64,000 nt of DNA, from NCBI GenBank assembly GCA_046329235.1, contig JAXLVA010000001.1, positions 992,001 through 1,056,000 on the forward strand, written 5' to 3'. A model generated the notes under the pieces. It had not been told where the DNA came from. It ran no database searches and saw nothing but the letters and a program-made list of their open reading frames with translations. The translations under genes and the position numbers were made by a program. This DNA is from JALONH01 sp046329235 (GTDB lineage Bacteria > Bacteroidota > Bacteroidia > Cytophagales > Cytophagaceae). This document shows, piece after piece, positions 1-8,970 of this stretch (the stretch's first letter is position 1; every line of letters starts with the position of its first letter).

Positions 1-1098
1 CTCTTGTAATTTCTCGCGGTCGTAGTCAGAAGTAGTGTTTTCGATTTGAGATTTGATTTGGTTAATGCGAGCTTGGATGTTTTCTTTTTTACCAGCTCCG
101 TTAACAATTGTAGTATTGTCTTTATCAATGTTAACTTTCTCAGCAGTACCTAAGAATTCAAGAGTAGCATTTTCTAGTTTGTAACCGCTTTCTTCAGAAA
201 TAACAGTACCACCTGTCAATACAGCGATGTCTTCTAACATTGCTTTTCTTCTATCGCCAAAGCCAGGAGCTTTTACCGCAGCAATTTTTAGTGCACCACG
301 GATTTTGTTTACTACTAAAGTAGCTAACGCTTCACCGTCTACATCTTCAGCAATGATGACAAGAGGTTTACCTGTTTGTACAACTTGCTCAAGAATAGGA
401 AGTAATTCTTTCATAGAAGACACTTTCTTATCATAGATAAGGATGTATGGTCTTTCTAAGTCTGCTTCCATTTTATCGGTGTTGGTTACGAAGTAAGGGG
501 ATAGGTAACCACGGTCGAATTGCATTCCTTCTACTGTTTTTACTTCAGTTTCAGTGCCTTTTGCTTCTTCCACAGTGATAACACCATCTTTACCAACTTT
601 TTCCATCGCGTTAGCGATCATGGTACCGATTTCTTTATCGTTGTTCGCAGAGATAGTTGCTACCTGAGCGATTTCTTTGTTATCAGATATTTTTTTGGAT
701 TGCTCTTTCAAGTTACCGATGATAGCAGTAACTGCTTTATCGATACCTCTTTTAAGATCCATCGGATTAGCACCAGCTGCTACGTTTTTCAAACCAGCAT
801 TGAAAATCGCTTGGGTTAAAACTGTAGCAGTAGTAGTACCATCACCCGCTTGGTCAGCAGTTTTAGAAGCCACTTCTTTCACTAACTGAGCGCCCATATT
901 TTCGATAGGGTCTTTTAATTCGATTTCTTTTGCTACTGATACACCATCTTTAGTGATCGCCGGAGCGCCGAATTTTTTGTCTAAAATAACGTTACGACCT
1001 TTTGGTCCTAGAGTCACTTTTACTGCATCAGCTAAAGCATCCACGCCTTTTTTCATTTTCTCGCGTGCTTCCGTATCAAATAAAATTTTCTTTGCCAT
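1..1098 (-). CDS. groEL: 60 kDa chaperonin GroEL (partial, C-terminus outside window)
   Basis: The first 366 codons of GroEL lie here; the gene runs off the left edge. The start is MAKKILFDTEAREKM. Family-defining stretches are visible: VTLGPKGRNVI, then KDGVSVAKEIEL, then the nucleotide-binding GDGTTTATV near residues 85-93. GroEL forms the double-ring ATP-dependent folding chamber of the cytoplasm, capped by GroES. It lies 52 nt downstream of groES on the same strand, the usual groESL operon order. Nothing in the visible part looks broken. Identification is certain; the missing C-terminal third cannot be judged. Confidence 0.98.
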   Translation of the reverse strand, partial: MAKKILFDTEAREKMKKGVDALADAVKVTLGPKGRNVILDKKFGAPAITKDGVSVAKEIELKDPIENMGAQLVKEVASKTADQAGDGTTTATVLTQAIFNAGLKNVAAGANPMDLKRGIDKAVTAIIGNLKEQSKKISDNKEIAQVATISANNDKEIGTMIANAMEKVGKDGVITVEEAKGTETEVKTVEGMQFDRGYLSPYFVTNTDKMEADLERPYILIYDKKVSSMKELLPILEQVVQTGKPLVIIAEDVDGEALATLVVNKIRGALKIAAVKAPGFGDRRKAMLEDIAVLTGGTVISEESGYKLENATLEFLGTAEKVNIDKDNTTIVNGAGKKENIQARINQIKSQIENTTSDYDREKLQE

Positions 1099-1150
1099 AC
1101 GTGTAGGTATAGTTTAAATGTTTTGGATTAAAATTAGTTAGATAAGTTGA

Positions 1151-1441
1151 TTAAAGAACCGCAAAAATGTCTGATTCTCTCATGATAAGATACTCTTTTC
1201 CATCAACAGACAGTTCTGTTCCAGAGTATTTTCCATATAAAACTGTGTCTCCAGCCTTTACAACAGGTTTATTACCCTTATCGTCAACTTCACTTACAGA
1301 TACAACTGTACCTCTTTGTGGTTTCTCTTTCGCCGTATCTGGGATGATAATACCTGAAGCGGTTTTTGCTTCAGCAGCAGCAGGCTCAACAACAACTCTG
1401 TTTGAAGTTCCCGCAATTGGCTTAATGTTAACTTTGCTCAT
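1151..1441 (-). CDS. groES: 10 kDa co-chaperonin GroES
   Basis: A 96-residue protein of normal GroES length. It shows the N-terminal beta strand (VNIKPIAGTSNRVVVEP), the mobile-loop region (AEAKTASGIIIPDTAKEKPQ), the DTVLYGKYSGTEL segment and a C-terminal YLIMRESDIFAVL. GroES caps the GroEL ring. It is the first gene of the groES-groEL operon. No CIRCE element is seen upstream. The 229-nt upstream gap instead holds TGTCAG/CTGACA dyads listed separately, which may be the stress-control region. Confidence 0.98.
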   Translation of the reverse strand: MSKVNIKPIAGTSNRVVVEPAAAEAKTASGIIIPDTAKEKPQRGTVVSVSEVDDKGNKPVVKAGDTVLYGKYSGTELSVDGKEYLIMRESDIFAVL

Positions 1442-1511
1442 ATGAATTAAAATAGTACTAAATGTAAAGTGTTTTAAACAATATGCGAGGTCTTTTGCTA
1501 CTATTATGCCA

Positions 1512-1569
1512 ATCCCGAAATGGGATCATTTTGTCAGTTTTTTGACCAACACACTGACACAAATGTCAG
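1512..1569 (-). promoter_or_regulatory. Candidate stress-response control region upstream of groES
   Basis: Three copies of the hexamer TGTCAG or its complement lie at 1532-1537, 1554-1559 and 1564-1569. The last two form a CTGACA-caaa-TGTCAG dyad, and the first two form TGTCAGT / ACTGACA. A further small dyad, ATCCC-gaaat-GGGAT, sits at 1512-1526. CIRCE (TTAGCACTC inverted repeat) is absent. A role in groESL control is inferred only from position and symmetry. Confidence 0.4.
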
Positions 1570-1670
1570 GCTTTTATATGGATATTTTTAATGTTTTTTC
1601 TCCCTAACACATCCATCGTATCTATAATTTCGTTAAATTAAGGTGTAGATCTTGTATTAAACTTATAAAT

Positions 1671-2381
1671 ATGAAAGAATTATCTAGCGACTGGTTAACT
1701 CAAGGGTTAGTTGATTATGAATATAAAAAGTACCTGATTTTAAGTTACTTAAAAAGTATTCGTGAGGATTACGATGCCTTTCGACTATATCCATCCTTAA
1801 GTGATTTGTATTATCACTATACTAATTTGAAGTTATTTGTAGACAGTAAGTCTAAAATTAGTCAGCAGTTTCCTAAAACCATGACAAAAGCAGATTTCGA
1901 GAACTTCCAAATAGAATATACCTCACTGATACCTGACACCGAAATAGATAAAATTTTAGATGAAATTATAGAATTCACGATGCCTCGTTTTGAAAACGGT
2001 TTACAAGAAGGTAAGCACATGTTTGAAGAAGTAGAATCCAAGGTGACATTAGAACCTTTAGGAATTTTGCCACTTTATAAAGATGCTGGGTATTTGTTAG
2101 TATTTCCTAAAGTGGTGAATCAAGTGCAGGTATACGTATATGAGACAACGGTATTTCTTAGATCGGATGCCACCTATAAGGGAATGCATTTGAATCACTT
2201 AGAAACTTTTCAGCCTACCTTTTCCTATACGATAGAAAGCAAGAAAAGAGACTTAATAAAACAACGGCCAGATCTTCCCAATCCTGCTACCTATCTGGCC
2301 GAGGTGGATTTTCCATATCCTGAAAAAGAGACCTTGTTACCGGTAGTACAGCGAATGTTATTACGTGCCATTAAAGAATAA
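1671..2381 (+). CDS. Conserved hypothetical protein, Bacteroidota-type
   Basis: A 236-residue protein with no signal peptide and no membrane segment, so probably cytoplasmic. It opens MKELSSDWLTQGLVDYEYKK. The N-terminal half is helical and rich in Tyr, Leu and charged residues; the second half is predicted more beta-rich (LLVFPKVVNQVQVYVYETTV). I have an impression that similar proteins are widespread in Bacteroidota, but I know no function. It is divergent from groES with 229 nt between them and stands alone ahead of glutamine synthetase. No catalytic motif is obvious. Confidence 0.75.
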   Translation: MKELSSDWLTQGLVDYEYKKYLILSYLKSIREDYDAFRLYPSLSDLYYHYTNLKLFVDSKSKISQQFPKTMTKADFENFQIEYTSLIPDTEIDKILDEIIEFTMPRFENGLQEGKHMFEEVESKVTLEPLGILPLYKDAGYLLVFPKVVNQVQVYVYETTVFLRSDATYKGMHLNHLETFQPTFSYTIESKKRDLIKQRPDLPNPATYLAEVDFPYPEKETLLPVVQRMLLRAIKE

Positions 2382-2515
2382 AATAGGATAGTAGTAGGGC
2401 TCCATTTGGATGGGGTGTAATTGACTTTATCTAATATTATTTTGTATAAAAATATTTTTTCGACGATTTTTTGAATGAAGGGTTTAAAAAAAAGATACGG
2501 TTGATAAAAAAAAGT

Positions 2516-2544
2516 AGTTTTTTTCAATAATGCCATTAAATTTG
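2516..2544 (+). promoter_or_regulatory. Candidate Bacteroidota sigma promoter for glutamine synthetase
   Basis: A full match to the Bacteroidota -7 consensus TAnnTTTG (TAAATTTG) is at 2537-2544, followed by TAGCACC, as is common at such promoters. A T-rich stretch sits where the -33 element would be, without a clean TTTG. The transcript would start near 2551, leaving a leader of about 45 nt before the ATG at 2598. Confidence 0.5.
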
Positions 2545-2597
2545 TAGCACCTTTTAAACGAAAGAAACATTTTAAATTATTAACCCTTTAAAATAGC

Positions 2598-3608
2598 ATG
2601 GCAAAGGCAAAATTAGAGTACATCTGGTTAGATGGTTATCAACCAACACAGAGTTTACGTTCAAAAACAAAAATCGTTGATGATTTCAGTGGTAAGTTAG
2701 CAGACCTTCCAATGTGGTCTTTTGATGGTTCATCTACAGAGCAAGCTCCAGGTGGATCTTCAGACTGTTTATTGAAGCCTGTTTATGTATGTCCGGATCC
2801 ACAACGCAAAGGTGGTTATTTAGTAATGTGTGAAGTATTGAACGCTGACGGTACTGCTCACCCTTCTAATGGTCGTGCTACTATTGAAGATGACGATAAC
2901 GATTTCTGGTTTGGTTTCGAACAAGAATATTTCTTATGGAATCCTGAATTGAACAAGCCACTAGGTTTCCCATCTAATGGTTACCCTGCTCCACAAGGAC
3001 CATACTATTGTTCAGTAGGTGCTAAAAACGCATTTGGTCGTAACATCATCGAAGAACACTTAGACGTATGTCTTGAAGCTGGTCTTAACGTTGAAGGTAT
3101 CAACGCTGAGGTAGCTGCAGGTCAGTGGGAATTCCAAATCTTCGCTAAAGGTGCTAAACAAGCAGGTGATGAAATTTGGATTGCTCGTTATTTATTAGAA
3201 AGAATTGGTGAAGGATACGGTGTATCTATCAACTGGCATTGTAAGCCATTAGGTCAATTAGACTGGAATGGTTCTGGTATGCACGCTAACTTCTCTAACA
3301 CAGCTTTACGTAACCAAGGTGGTAAAGACTTGTTTGACAAAGTATGTGAAGCATTCCGTCCGGTAGTTAAAGAACATATCGCTGTTTACGGTGCTGATAA
3401 CGATCAACGTTTAACTGGTAAGCACGAAACTGCTTCTATCCATGATTTCAGCTATGGTGTTTCTGACCGTGGTGCTTCTATCCGTATCCCTGTAATGGTT
3501 CCTCAAAAAGGATGGAAAGGTTATATGGAAGATCGTCGTCCGAACTCTGCTGCAGATCCTTACAAAGTAGCAGCTCGTATCATTAAAACAGTTAAATCTG
3601 CTTTATAA
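2598..3608 (+). CDS. glnA: Glutamine synthetase, type II (beta-Grasp, eukaryotic-like)
   Basis: A 336-residue enzyme joining ammonia to glutamate with ATP. Its length and motifs fit the short GSII class rather than the ~470-residue GSI or ~720-residue GSIII. Visible marks are the beta-Grasp end MWSFDGSSTEQA (residues ~38-50), the catalytic FGFEQEYFLW (~100), the glutamate/metal segment EGINAEVAAGQWEFQ (~160), GSGMHANFS (~225), NDQRLTGKHETA (~270) and the late RGASIRIP (~300). It is a single gene with its own likely promoter and a strong terminator directly downstream. No adenylylation-loop equivalent of GSI is expected in this class. Confidence 0.95.
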   Translation: MAKAKLEYIWLDGYQPTQSLRSKTKIVDDFSGKLADLPMWSFDGSSTEQAPGGSSDCLLKPVYVCPDPQRKGGYLVMCEVLNADGTAHPSNGRATIEDDDNDFWFGFEQEYFLWNPELNKPLGFPSNGYPAPQGPYYCSVGAKNAFGRNIIEEHLDVCLEAGLNVEGINAEVAAGQWEFQIFAKGAKQAGDEIWIARYLLERIGEGYGVSINWHCKPLGQLDWNGSGMHANFSNTALRNQGGKDLFDKVCEAFRPVVKEHIAVYGADNDQRLTGKHETASIHDFSYGVSDRGASIRIPVMVPQKGWKGYMEDRRPNSAADPYKVAARIIKTVKSAL

Positions 3609-3638
3609 TTTTAAGACTTTTAAAGTCTGTTACGATAG

Positions 3639-3671
3639 AAAAGCCTCACTTACAACAGTGAGGCTTTTTTT
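3639..3671 (+). terminator. Intrinsic terminator after glutamine synthetase
   Basis: An 11-bp stem (AAAAGCCTCAC / GTGAGGCTTTT) with an 8-nt loop is followed by a T run, 30 nt after the stop codon. Confidence 0.9.
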
Positions 3672-3718
3672 ATTCTTTTTTTTACCTTAAATTCACTATT
3701 CACCATATTTTAAATCGT

Positions 3719-4630
3719 ATGTCTTTTTTGAAAATTCATCAAAAGAAATTTTTCCAATACTTAGATTCTCTAAAAGTAGAACCGGGTAAAAAAGTGTCTT
3801 TGAAAAAAGACTTTTCTACAAAGTTTAAATATGCCATGAAGAAGGATGAAGGTGAAGAGGCATTAAAAACGAGTATAGAGTTGCTTTCTGAATTACAGGA
3901 TAAACTTTATGCCCACAATCAATACAATGTCTTAATAGTGCTGCAAGCCATGGATGCTGCCGGAAAGGATGGCGCTATTAAACATGTGATGAGCGGACTA
4001 AACCCTCAAGGGGTAAAAGTATATAGTTTTAAAGCTCCTAATTCTACGGAGTTAGATCACTCGTATCTTTGGAGACACTATTTGTGCCTACCGGCTCGTG
4101 GAGAAATCGTTATTTTTAACCGTTCCCATTATGAAAACGTGTTAGTGACCAAAGTTCACCCGGAATATGTATTAGGTGAAAATATACCGGGAATAGATAA
4201 GCTAGAAGATATCGACAAGAAATTCTGGAAAATGCGTTATGACCAGATAAATAACTTGGAGCATACCATGAATCAAAATGGTACCATTATCCTGAAGTTT
4301 TTCCTTCACGTATCCAAAGGTGAACAAAAGAAACGTTTTATGGAACGTATTGATAATCCGGCTAAAAACTGGAAGTTCTCTACGGCTGATGTTAAAGAAC
4401 GCCAACACTGGGATAAATACCAAACAGCTTATGAAGAAGCCTTGTCTGCTACTTCTACCAAAGAGGCTCCTTGGTTTGTGTTACCAGCGGATGATAAATG
4501 GGCTACTCGTTTATGTATCGCAGGGATTATCTATAAAGAATTTGAAAAATTAGGCTTTGATTACCCAACTATAAGTAAAGCTCAAAAAGCTGAATTGATG
4601 AAAATTCGTCAAATTTTGTTGGATGATTAG
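3719..4630 (+). CDS. ppk2: Polyphosphate kinase 2, class III type
   Basis: A 303-residue cytoplasmic enzyme of the PPK2 family, which moves phosphate between polyphosphate and nucleotides. The Walker A region reads VLQAMDAAGKDGAIKH (residues ~77-92), and the Walker B-like segment reads IVIFNRSHYENVLV (~131-144). Asn in place of the Asp found in class I (FDRS to FNRS) is typical of class III, whose members can phosphorylate both AMP and ADP. The lid region with basic residues is near 200-220 (KKRFMERIDNPAKNWKFS). It is a single gene between a terminator and a histidine kinase. The class is inferred from motif and length; substrate use cannot be read. Confidence 0.93.
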   Translation: MSFLKIHQKKFFQYLDSLKVEPGKKVSLKKDFSTKFKYAMKKDEGEEALKTSIELLSELQDKLYAHNQYNVLIVLQAMDAAGKDGAIKHVMSGLNPQGVKVYSFKAPNSTELDHSYLWRHYLCLPARGEIVIFNRSHYENVLVTKVHPEYVLGENIPGIDKLEDIDKKFWKMRYDQINNLEHTMNQNGTIILKFFLHVSKGEQKKRFMERIDNPAKNWKFSTADVKERQHWDKYQTAYEEALSATSTKEAPWFVLPADDKWATRLCIAGIIYKEFEKLGFDYPTISKAQKAELMKIRQILLDD

Positions 4631-4718
4631 AAATTATTCATCCTAATTTTCGCTTAATCCGTACTATATAATTAATAATTCATCGCTGAAGACCTCAGTT
4701 GAATACTTGCTTTTGCTC

Positions 4719-6578
4719 ATGTTGAAAAGAATCTTGTTTGTGCTATTTATTCTGTTTTCCTACCGTGGATATTCCTCCTCTGTAGTTACACTCAAAGAGC
4801 AAGATGGGGTCGTATTGTTGGATAGTAACTACTTTGAATCAATAGATAATCAAGGTCATATTATACCGAATAAAACGTTATTCTTTTTCACACCTAACGA
4901 GACTTCCTTTTTCAAATATCGCTTCACGTTAGAAAATAAAACGAAAGAGCCTATTAATAGGGTGGTGGTATCCTATAATTATACGATTGATGAGTTTCGA
5001 ATGTATTTTAATTATTCGCAGCAGGGATTAGATACATTGATATTCACCAATACCATTCCTTTAAAAGATCGGTATGTACATCATAAGCAGCCCGTTATTC
5101 CTATTACACTGGAGCCCGGAGAGAAGGTTGATGTGGAGATTTGGTTGCGTAATGAGTCTGCCTACCAATACACCTTTGCTCTTTATAGCTATTCAGAATT
5201 CTTTACCCACTTCATGTTGGAGAATATGTACTTTGGGATATTCTATGGTATCATCGTTTTTGTACTCTTATTCTCCTTATTCTATGTAGCCTACTTTAGA
5301 GATCAAGTGGTATTGTTTTATTTCTTGTTCACCCTAGGGCAAATATTTCATATGATGTTTAGAGATGGTACCGGTTTGTACATCATCAGTGAACATCCGG
5401 AGTGGGCTGAGATATTGAAGAGCTTATCCAGAGCTACCTTTAGCGTGTTTTTACTGTTTTATACCAAAGCCTTTCTAGGAGTATCCAATCAATCTAAATT
5501 GGGTAAAATAATCAATGCACTTATCATCATTCGTACAGTTTATGTCATTATCATGTTAATGGATTATACTAACATTACCTTTCATATGGAAATGTTTATC
5601 ATATTATTCTGTACGTTGATTTCCATACGTTCTTACTTTAGAACCGGTAGAGATGCCATTTTTATGTCTTTAGGTTTGGTCGTATTATCGATTACTTATT
5701 TTGTTTATTACTGTTCTGTATTGTTTATACCTACCTGGGGTAAAGTAGGTTTTTTCCTTTTCTACTATGGTGTAGCTTTTGAAAGTGTATTAATGACTCT
5801 AGCCTTGATTGAGCGTTTCAAGCAAATTCAAATTGAAGCAATGAGTAGAACGGAAACGAATACGATGTTAGAACAAAAAGTGGAAGAACGAACGGAAGAA
5901 TTAAATCTCTTTTTGTATAGCGCTTCACACGATATACGTGGTCCATTAAAATCCATTGAAGGGATATGTAAATTAGCTAAAGTGGATGATACCATACCCA
6001 AAGAACAACTGCTGGATATGATTCTAAAGAAAGTAGCTTCTTTAGAAAATTATGTAAAAGATTTAAATGCCGTTACTAAAATTAAATCCAATACCAATCA
6101 AATTAAATTAATTGATTTTGAACGTATCCATCAGCAGATTACGGAGCAGTTTAGTACCCTGGTTAAATCTCAAAATGTAAGTGTGACGCTTCATTGTCAT
6201 TCCTCTATTAGTAACTATTATTTTGATGAGTTTTCCTACCGAATCATTTATCAGAATGTATTAGAGAATGCTATAAAGTATGCCGACAAGGAAAAAAATA
6301 ATTCCTTTTTACATGTGACCATCAAACCTTCCATGGATGATGTAACTATCGTATTTGAGGATAATGGAATAGGTATTCCTGATAATATTTTACCTAAGAT
6401 ATTTTTAATGTTCTATCGTGGGAATGAAAACTCCCGAGAGGACACCGGCTTGGGCTTGTATATTGTAAAATTAATTGTAGAAAAATGGAAAGGTTCTATT
6501 AAAGTAGACTCTAAACTTAAAGTAGGGACTACCTTTACGATTGTACTTCCGAACAAAAGACCTAACCGGTTGGGTTAA
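4719..6578 (+). CDS. 7TM-DISM sensor histidine kinase
   Basis: 619 residues from the ATG at 4719; an in-frame TTG 12 nt earlier is less likely because the signal peptide begins MLKRILFVLFILFS. A periplasmic 7TMR-DISM extracellular domain (~20-165) is followed by about seven membrane helices (~170-360), a short coiled coil ending in EQKVEERTEEL, then the kinase core: H-box SASHDIRGPLKS with His near 404, N-box NVLENAIKYAD, G1 DNGIGIP, F-box MFYRG, G2 GLGLYIVK. It senses an external signal by autophosphorylation; no response regulator is adjacent, so the partner is unknown. Its last 17 nt overlap the end of the convergent gene. Confidence 0.92.
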   Translation: MLKRILFVLFILFSYRGYSSSVVTLKEQDGVVLLDSNYFESIDNQGHIIPNKTLFFFTPNETSFFKYRFTLENKTKEPINRVVVSYNYTIDEFRMYFNYSQQGLDTLIFTNTIPLKDRYVHHKQPVIPITLEPGEKVDVEIWLRNESAYQYTFALYSYSEFFTHFMLENMYFGIFYGIIVFVLLFSLFYVAYFRDQVVLFYFLFTLGQIFHMMFRDGTGLYIISEHPEWAEILKSLSRATFSVFLLFYTKAFLGVSNQSKLGKIINALIIIRTVYVIIMLMDYTNITFHMEMFIILFCTLISIRSYFRTGRDAIFMSLGLVVLSITYFVYYCSVLFIPTWGKVGFFLFYYGVAFESVLMTLALIERFKQIQIEAMSRTETNTMLEQKVEERTEELNLFLYSASHDIRGPLKSIEGICKLAKVDDTIPKEQLLDMILKKVASLENYVKDLNAVTKIKSNTNQIKLIDFERIHQQITEQFSTLVKSQNVSVTLHCHSSISNYYFDEFSYRIIYQNVLENAIKYADKEKNNSFLHVTIKPSMDDVTIVFEDNGIGIPDNILPKIFLMFYRGNENSREDTGLGLYIVKLIVEKWKGSIKVDSKLKVGTTFTIVLPNKRPNRLG

Positions 6579-8967
6579 GGTAGACGGAGAACTTAAATAA
6601 TATATTGTCTGAAGCTGTAGGTAGTTTGTATTCGCCATAGCGCACAAACACGCCACCACCTATACCGGCTTTTAAACCGGATAGTTTCACTAATACAATG
6701 TTATTGACAAATACACCGGCTTCTTTATAACCCTTTTCATAGCTTTTTACTTCTACCCATTTATGTTCCTCCGGATGACGGATAGAACCCCAACCAACGT
6801 TATACACTACCATGATGCTTGGCATAAAGAAACTACTGCGGTAATACATTCTACCAAAATCATGACTTAGGTAAATAGCTCCAAACTGATCAGCGGCAAA
6901 TTCATTATACCCCATCGTTTCAAAGGAATTGTGCACCACTACACCGGCGGCATTTCTACTTCCATGTCCTACGAATAAACGGTTATAAGGAGTCGTACCT
7001 GAAATTACACCACCTTGAAAACTAACACCTGTTTTTCCCAATTCTAAGATTCTGAACTTTTGATCTACGCGTGCCTCAATACGTGAGTAGTCAAATGGAT
7101 TTTGAGCAGAAGGTATATTTTTAGTTAGAGATAGATACACAATAGGTTTATGGGAGGTAAGTTTAATGTGCTCATCATTAAAATCTAATTCTCTTTCTCC
7201 GTAGGCCCAGCGGAAGTCAAGTTTAGCCTCTGTGATATCTATAACACCATAACCTAAGCCATCAAAAACATAGTTATATCTTAAATGATTAATGGAGCGA
7301 CTTACATTAAACTCCACATCAAAATAGGTGAGTGGGTGACTTTTAATATATATTTCATATCGGTCGGTGAAGTCCATGGTCCCAACAGCTAATCGTCGGA
7401 TGGACTCTGTGGAGTATTGATAGGTTAAAAAACTATAATAGGATTTACCTGCCTCTTGCAAGTCTCTAGTATACTTAGCGCCTATAGCAAAACGGTAATC
7501 TTCTAAGAAATAATACTCATAACCCAGTCCAAACTTAACTTCTCTATCCTCTGTGCCATAACCAAAGAATCCAGATATCTTATATTTATCGGATAGCTTA
7601 TGATTTGTTTCCCCACCTATACCTATACGTGTTCCTTCTACTCGGTTGTGGTTTAAGAATTTATTTAAATCAAAGTTGATGAAGCCAATCGGTAGCTTAC
7701 CAAAATAGATGTTTTGCCCCAGATTCAATGTTTTCTGTAGTACGAGTGTATTCAGGTTTTCATTAAAGTATTTATAGGTATTTCCTTCGGTGACGGTGAG
7801 CGGTTCTCTGCGTGCCGATTCCCAAAAAATAGAATCTTTGGTATACGCTTCTTCGTCATAGTAACTCAATACTCGTTCATCAAAATCTTTGTTGCGGTAG
7901 TGCTGGTGATCTTTGTAATCATAATACCATACATCCGAAACAATCGTAGGCATGAGTCCCGCCACATTTTGATTTCCTTTCATGTATAATCGTTGACGTT
8001 CCGGCAGTAAGCGATTACCCACGATTTGATAATCGATGGCTATTTCTACAATACCTTTTTTATTGAATGCGGGGTAAGCAATCACTTGTACTACAGCATG
8101 ATCTTTGACACGAATGTATAAGATACCTTTTAGAGCACTGAAGTTTTTGATACGCTTAGGGCAAAAGGCAACTACATAACTCAAGCCTTCGGGCAACATG
8201 AGTGTATCTACTATTTCATAGTTGTATCGGTTGATACTGTGGTATTGAGCTAGTGGGGAGATATATTCCTTACCATTGAAGGTGATGAAGTCTGAGTATA
8301 TATTAAACATCTGTAGGTGCGTACCTGATAGAGCTACTCCGGGCAGTCGCACACCGGAAGTGTTTAATCCGTTTACCCATTCTGTTTGGTTAATGTCATT
8401 GTAGATTTGACGCAGCGTGGTAGCTTCCGTTACATACAAGTATTGATCATCTACAAACTCTTGGGTATGGGTAATACCTTTTTTGTTTAATCTACGAATC
8501 CATTCATTGGCTTTTTGATTATCGCCAAACCCAATGTGTAACTTAGAGTATGTAGAGTATTCAATGTTGGTAATATGGTGTATCGAATGATGCTTAGAGG
8601 CCGCAATGGTGTTTTTAATCACTTCGATCACCGGGCCTTTAGACACGGGTAATTCGTGAAACAACAAATAGCGGTTGAGGTGTACATCAATGGTATCCGG
8701 AATAAACTCATCGGGATTGATTTCAATATCCACCACTCGATGTAAAAAACGACTGAATCGAAGAGTGACTGTAGAGTCGGGAACAGTGATGGTAGCGTTA
8801 CCGCTGATATCAGTTAGGATTTCATGTTCGCTATTGAGGTACTTAATATGAACAAAGGCTAATTCTTGTTGCGTAAACGTCTCGGTCACATGAAAATGAA
8901 CCTGTTTACTTTGTCCATGGCAGACAATGCTCAATAAAAGGAGGATGGAGAAGGATAGAAATCGCAT
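6562..8967 (-). CDS. DUF5686/carboxypeptidase-regulatory-like outer membrane protein
   Basis: 801 residues with a signal peptide (MRFLSFSILLLLSIVCHGQ). The N-terminal ~90 residues form a carboxypeptidase-regulatory-like (CarboxypepD_reg) fold. The middle and C-terminal parts are rich in alternating aromatic/polar strands (for example YRFAIGAKYTRDL, YLSLTKNIPS), ending in a beta-strand tail as in outer-membrane barrels. This layout fits the DUF5686 family, common and poorly understood in Bacteroidota. It starts 3 nt after the patatin-like gene, so the two are very probably co-transcribed and may act together at the envelope. Function is unknown; family assignment is from architecture. Confidence 0.8.
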   Translation of the reverse strand: MRFLSFSILLLLSIVCHGQSKQVHFHVTETFTQQELAFVHIKYLNSEHEILTDISGNATITVPDSTVTLRFSRFLHRVVDIEINPDEFIPDTIDVHLNRYLLFHELPVSKGPVIEVIKNTIAASKHHSIHHITNIEYSTYSKLHIGFGDNQKANEWIRRLNKKGITHTQEFVDDQYLYVTEATTLRQIYNDINQTEWVNGLNTSGVRLPGVALSGTHLQMFNIYSDFITFNGKEYISPLAQYHSINRYNYEIVDTLMLPEGLSYVVAFCPKRIKNFSALKGILYIRVKDHAVVQVIAYPAFNKKGIVEIAIDYQIVGNRLLPERQRLYMKGNQNVAGLMPTIVSDVWYYDYKDHQHYRNKDFDERVLSYYDEEAYTKDSIFWESARREPLTVTEGNTYKYFNENLNTLVLQKTLNLGQNIYFGKLPIGFINFDLNKFLNHNRVEGTRIGIGGETNHKLSDKYKISGFFGYGTEDREVKFGLGYEYYFLEDYRFAIGAKYTRDLQEAGKSYYSFLTYQYSTESIRRLAVGTMDFTDRYEIYIKSHPLTYFDVEFNVSRSINHLRYNYVFDGLGYGVIDITEAKLDFRWAYGERELDFNDEHIKLTSHKPIVYLSLTKNIPSAQNPFDYSRIEARVDQKFRILELGKTGVSFQGGVISGTTPYNRLFVGHGSRNAAGVVVHNSFETMGYNEFAADQFGAIYLSHDFGRMYYRSSFFMPSIMVVYNVGWGSIRHPEEHKWVEVKSYEKGYKEAGVFVNNIVLVKLSGLKAGIGGGVFVRYGEYKLPTASDNILFKFSVYLNPTG

Positions 8968-8970
8968 GGA

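Noticed and set aside
227..889. Plus-strand open frames opposite groEL
   Set aside because: They are antisense to strongly conserved GroEL codons and read as low-complexity, non-protein-like text.
1442..1670. CIRCE element ahead of groES
   Set aside because: No TTAGCACTC-N9-GAGTGCTAA or close variant is present.
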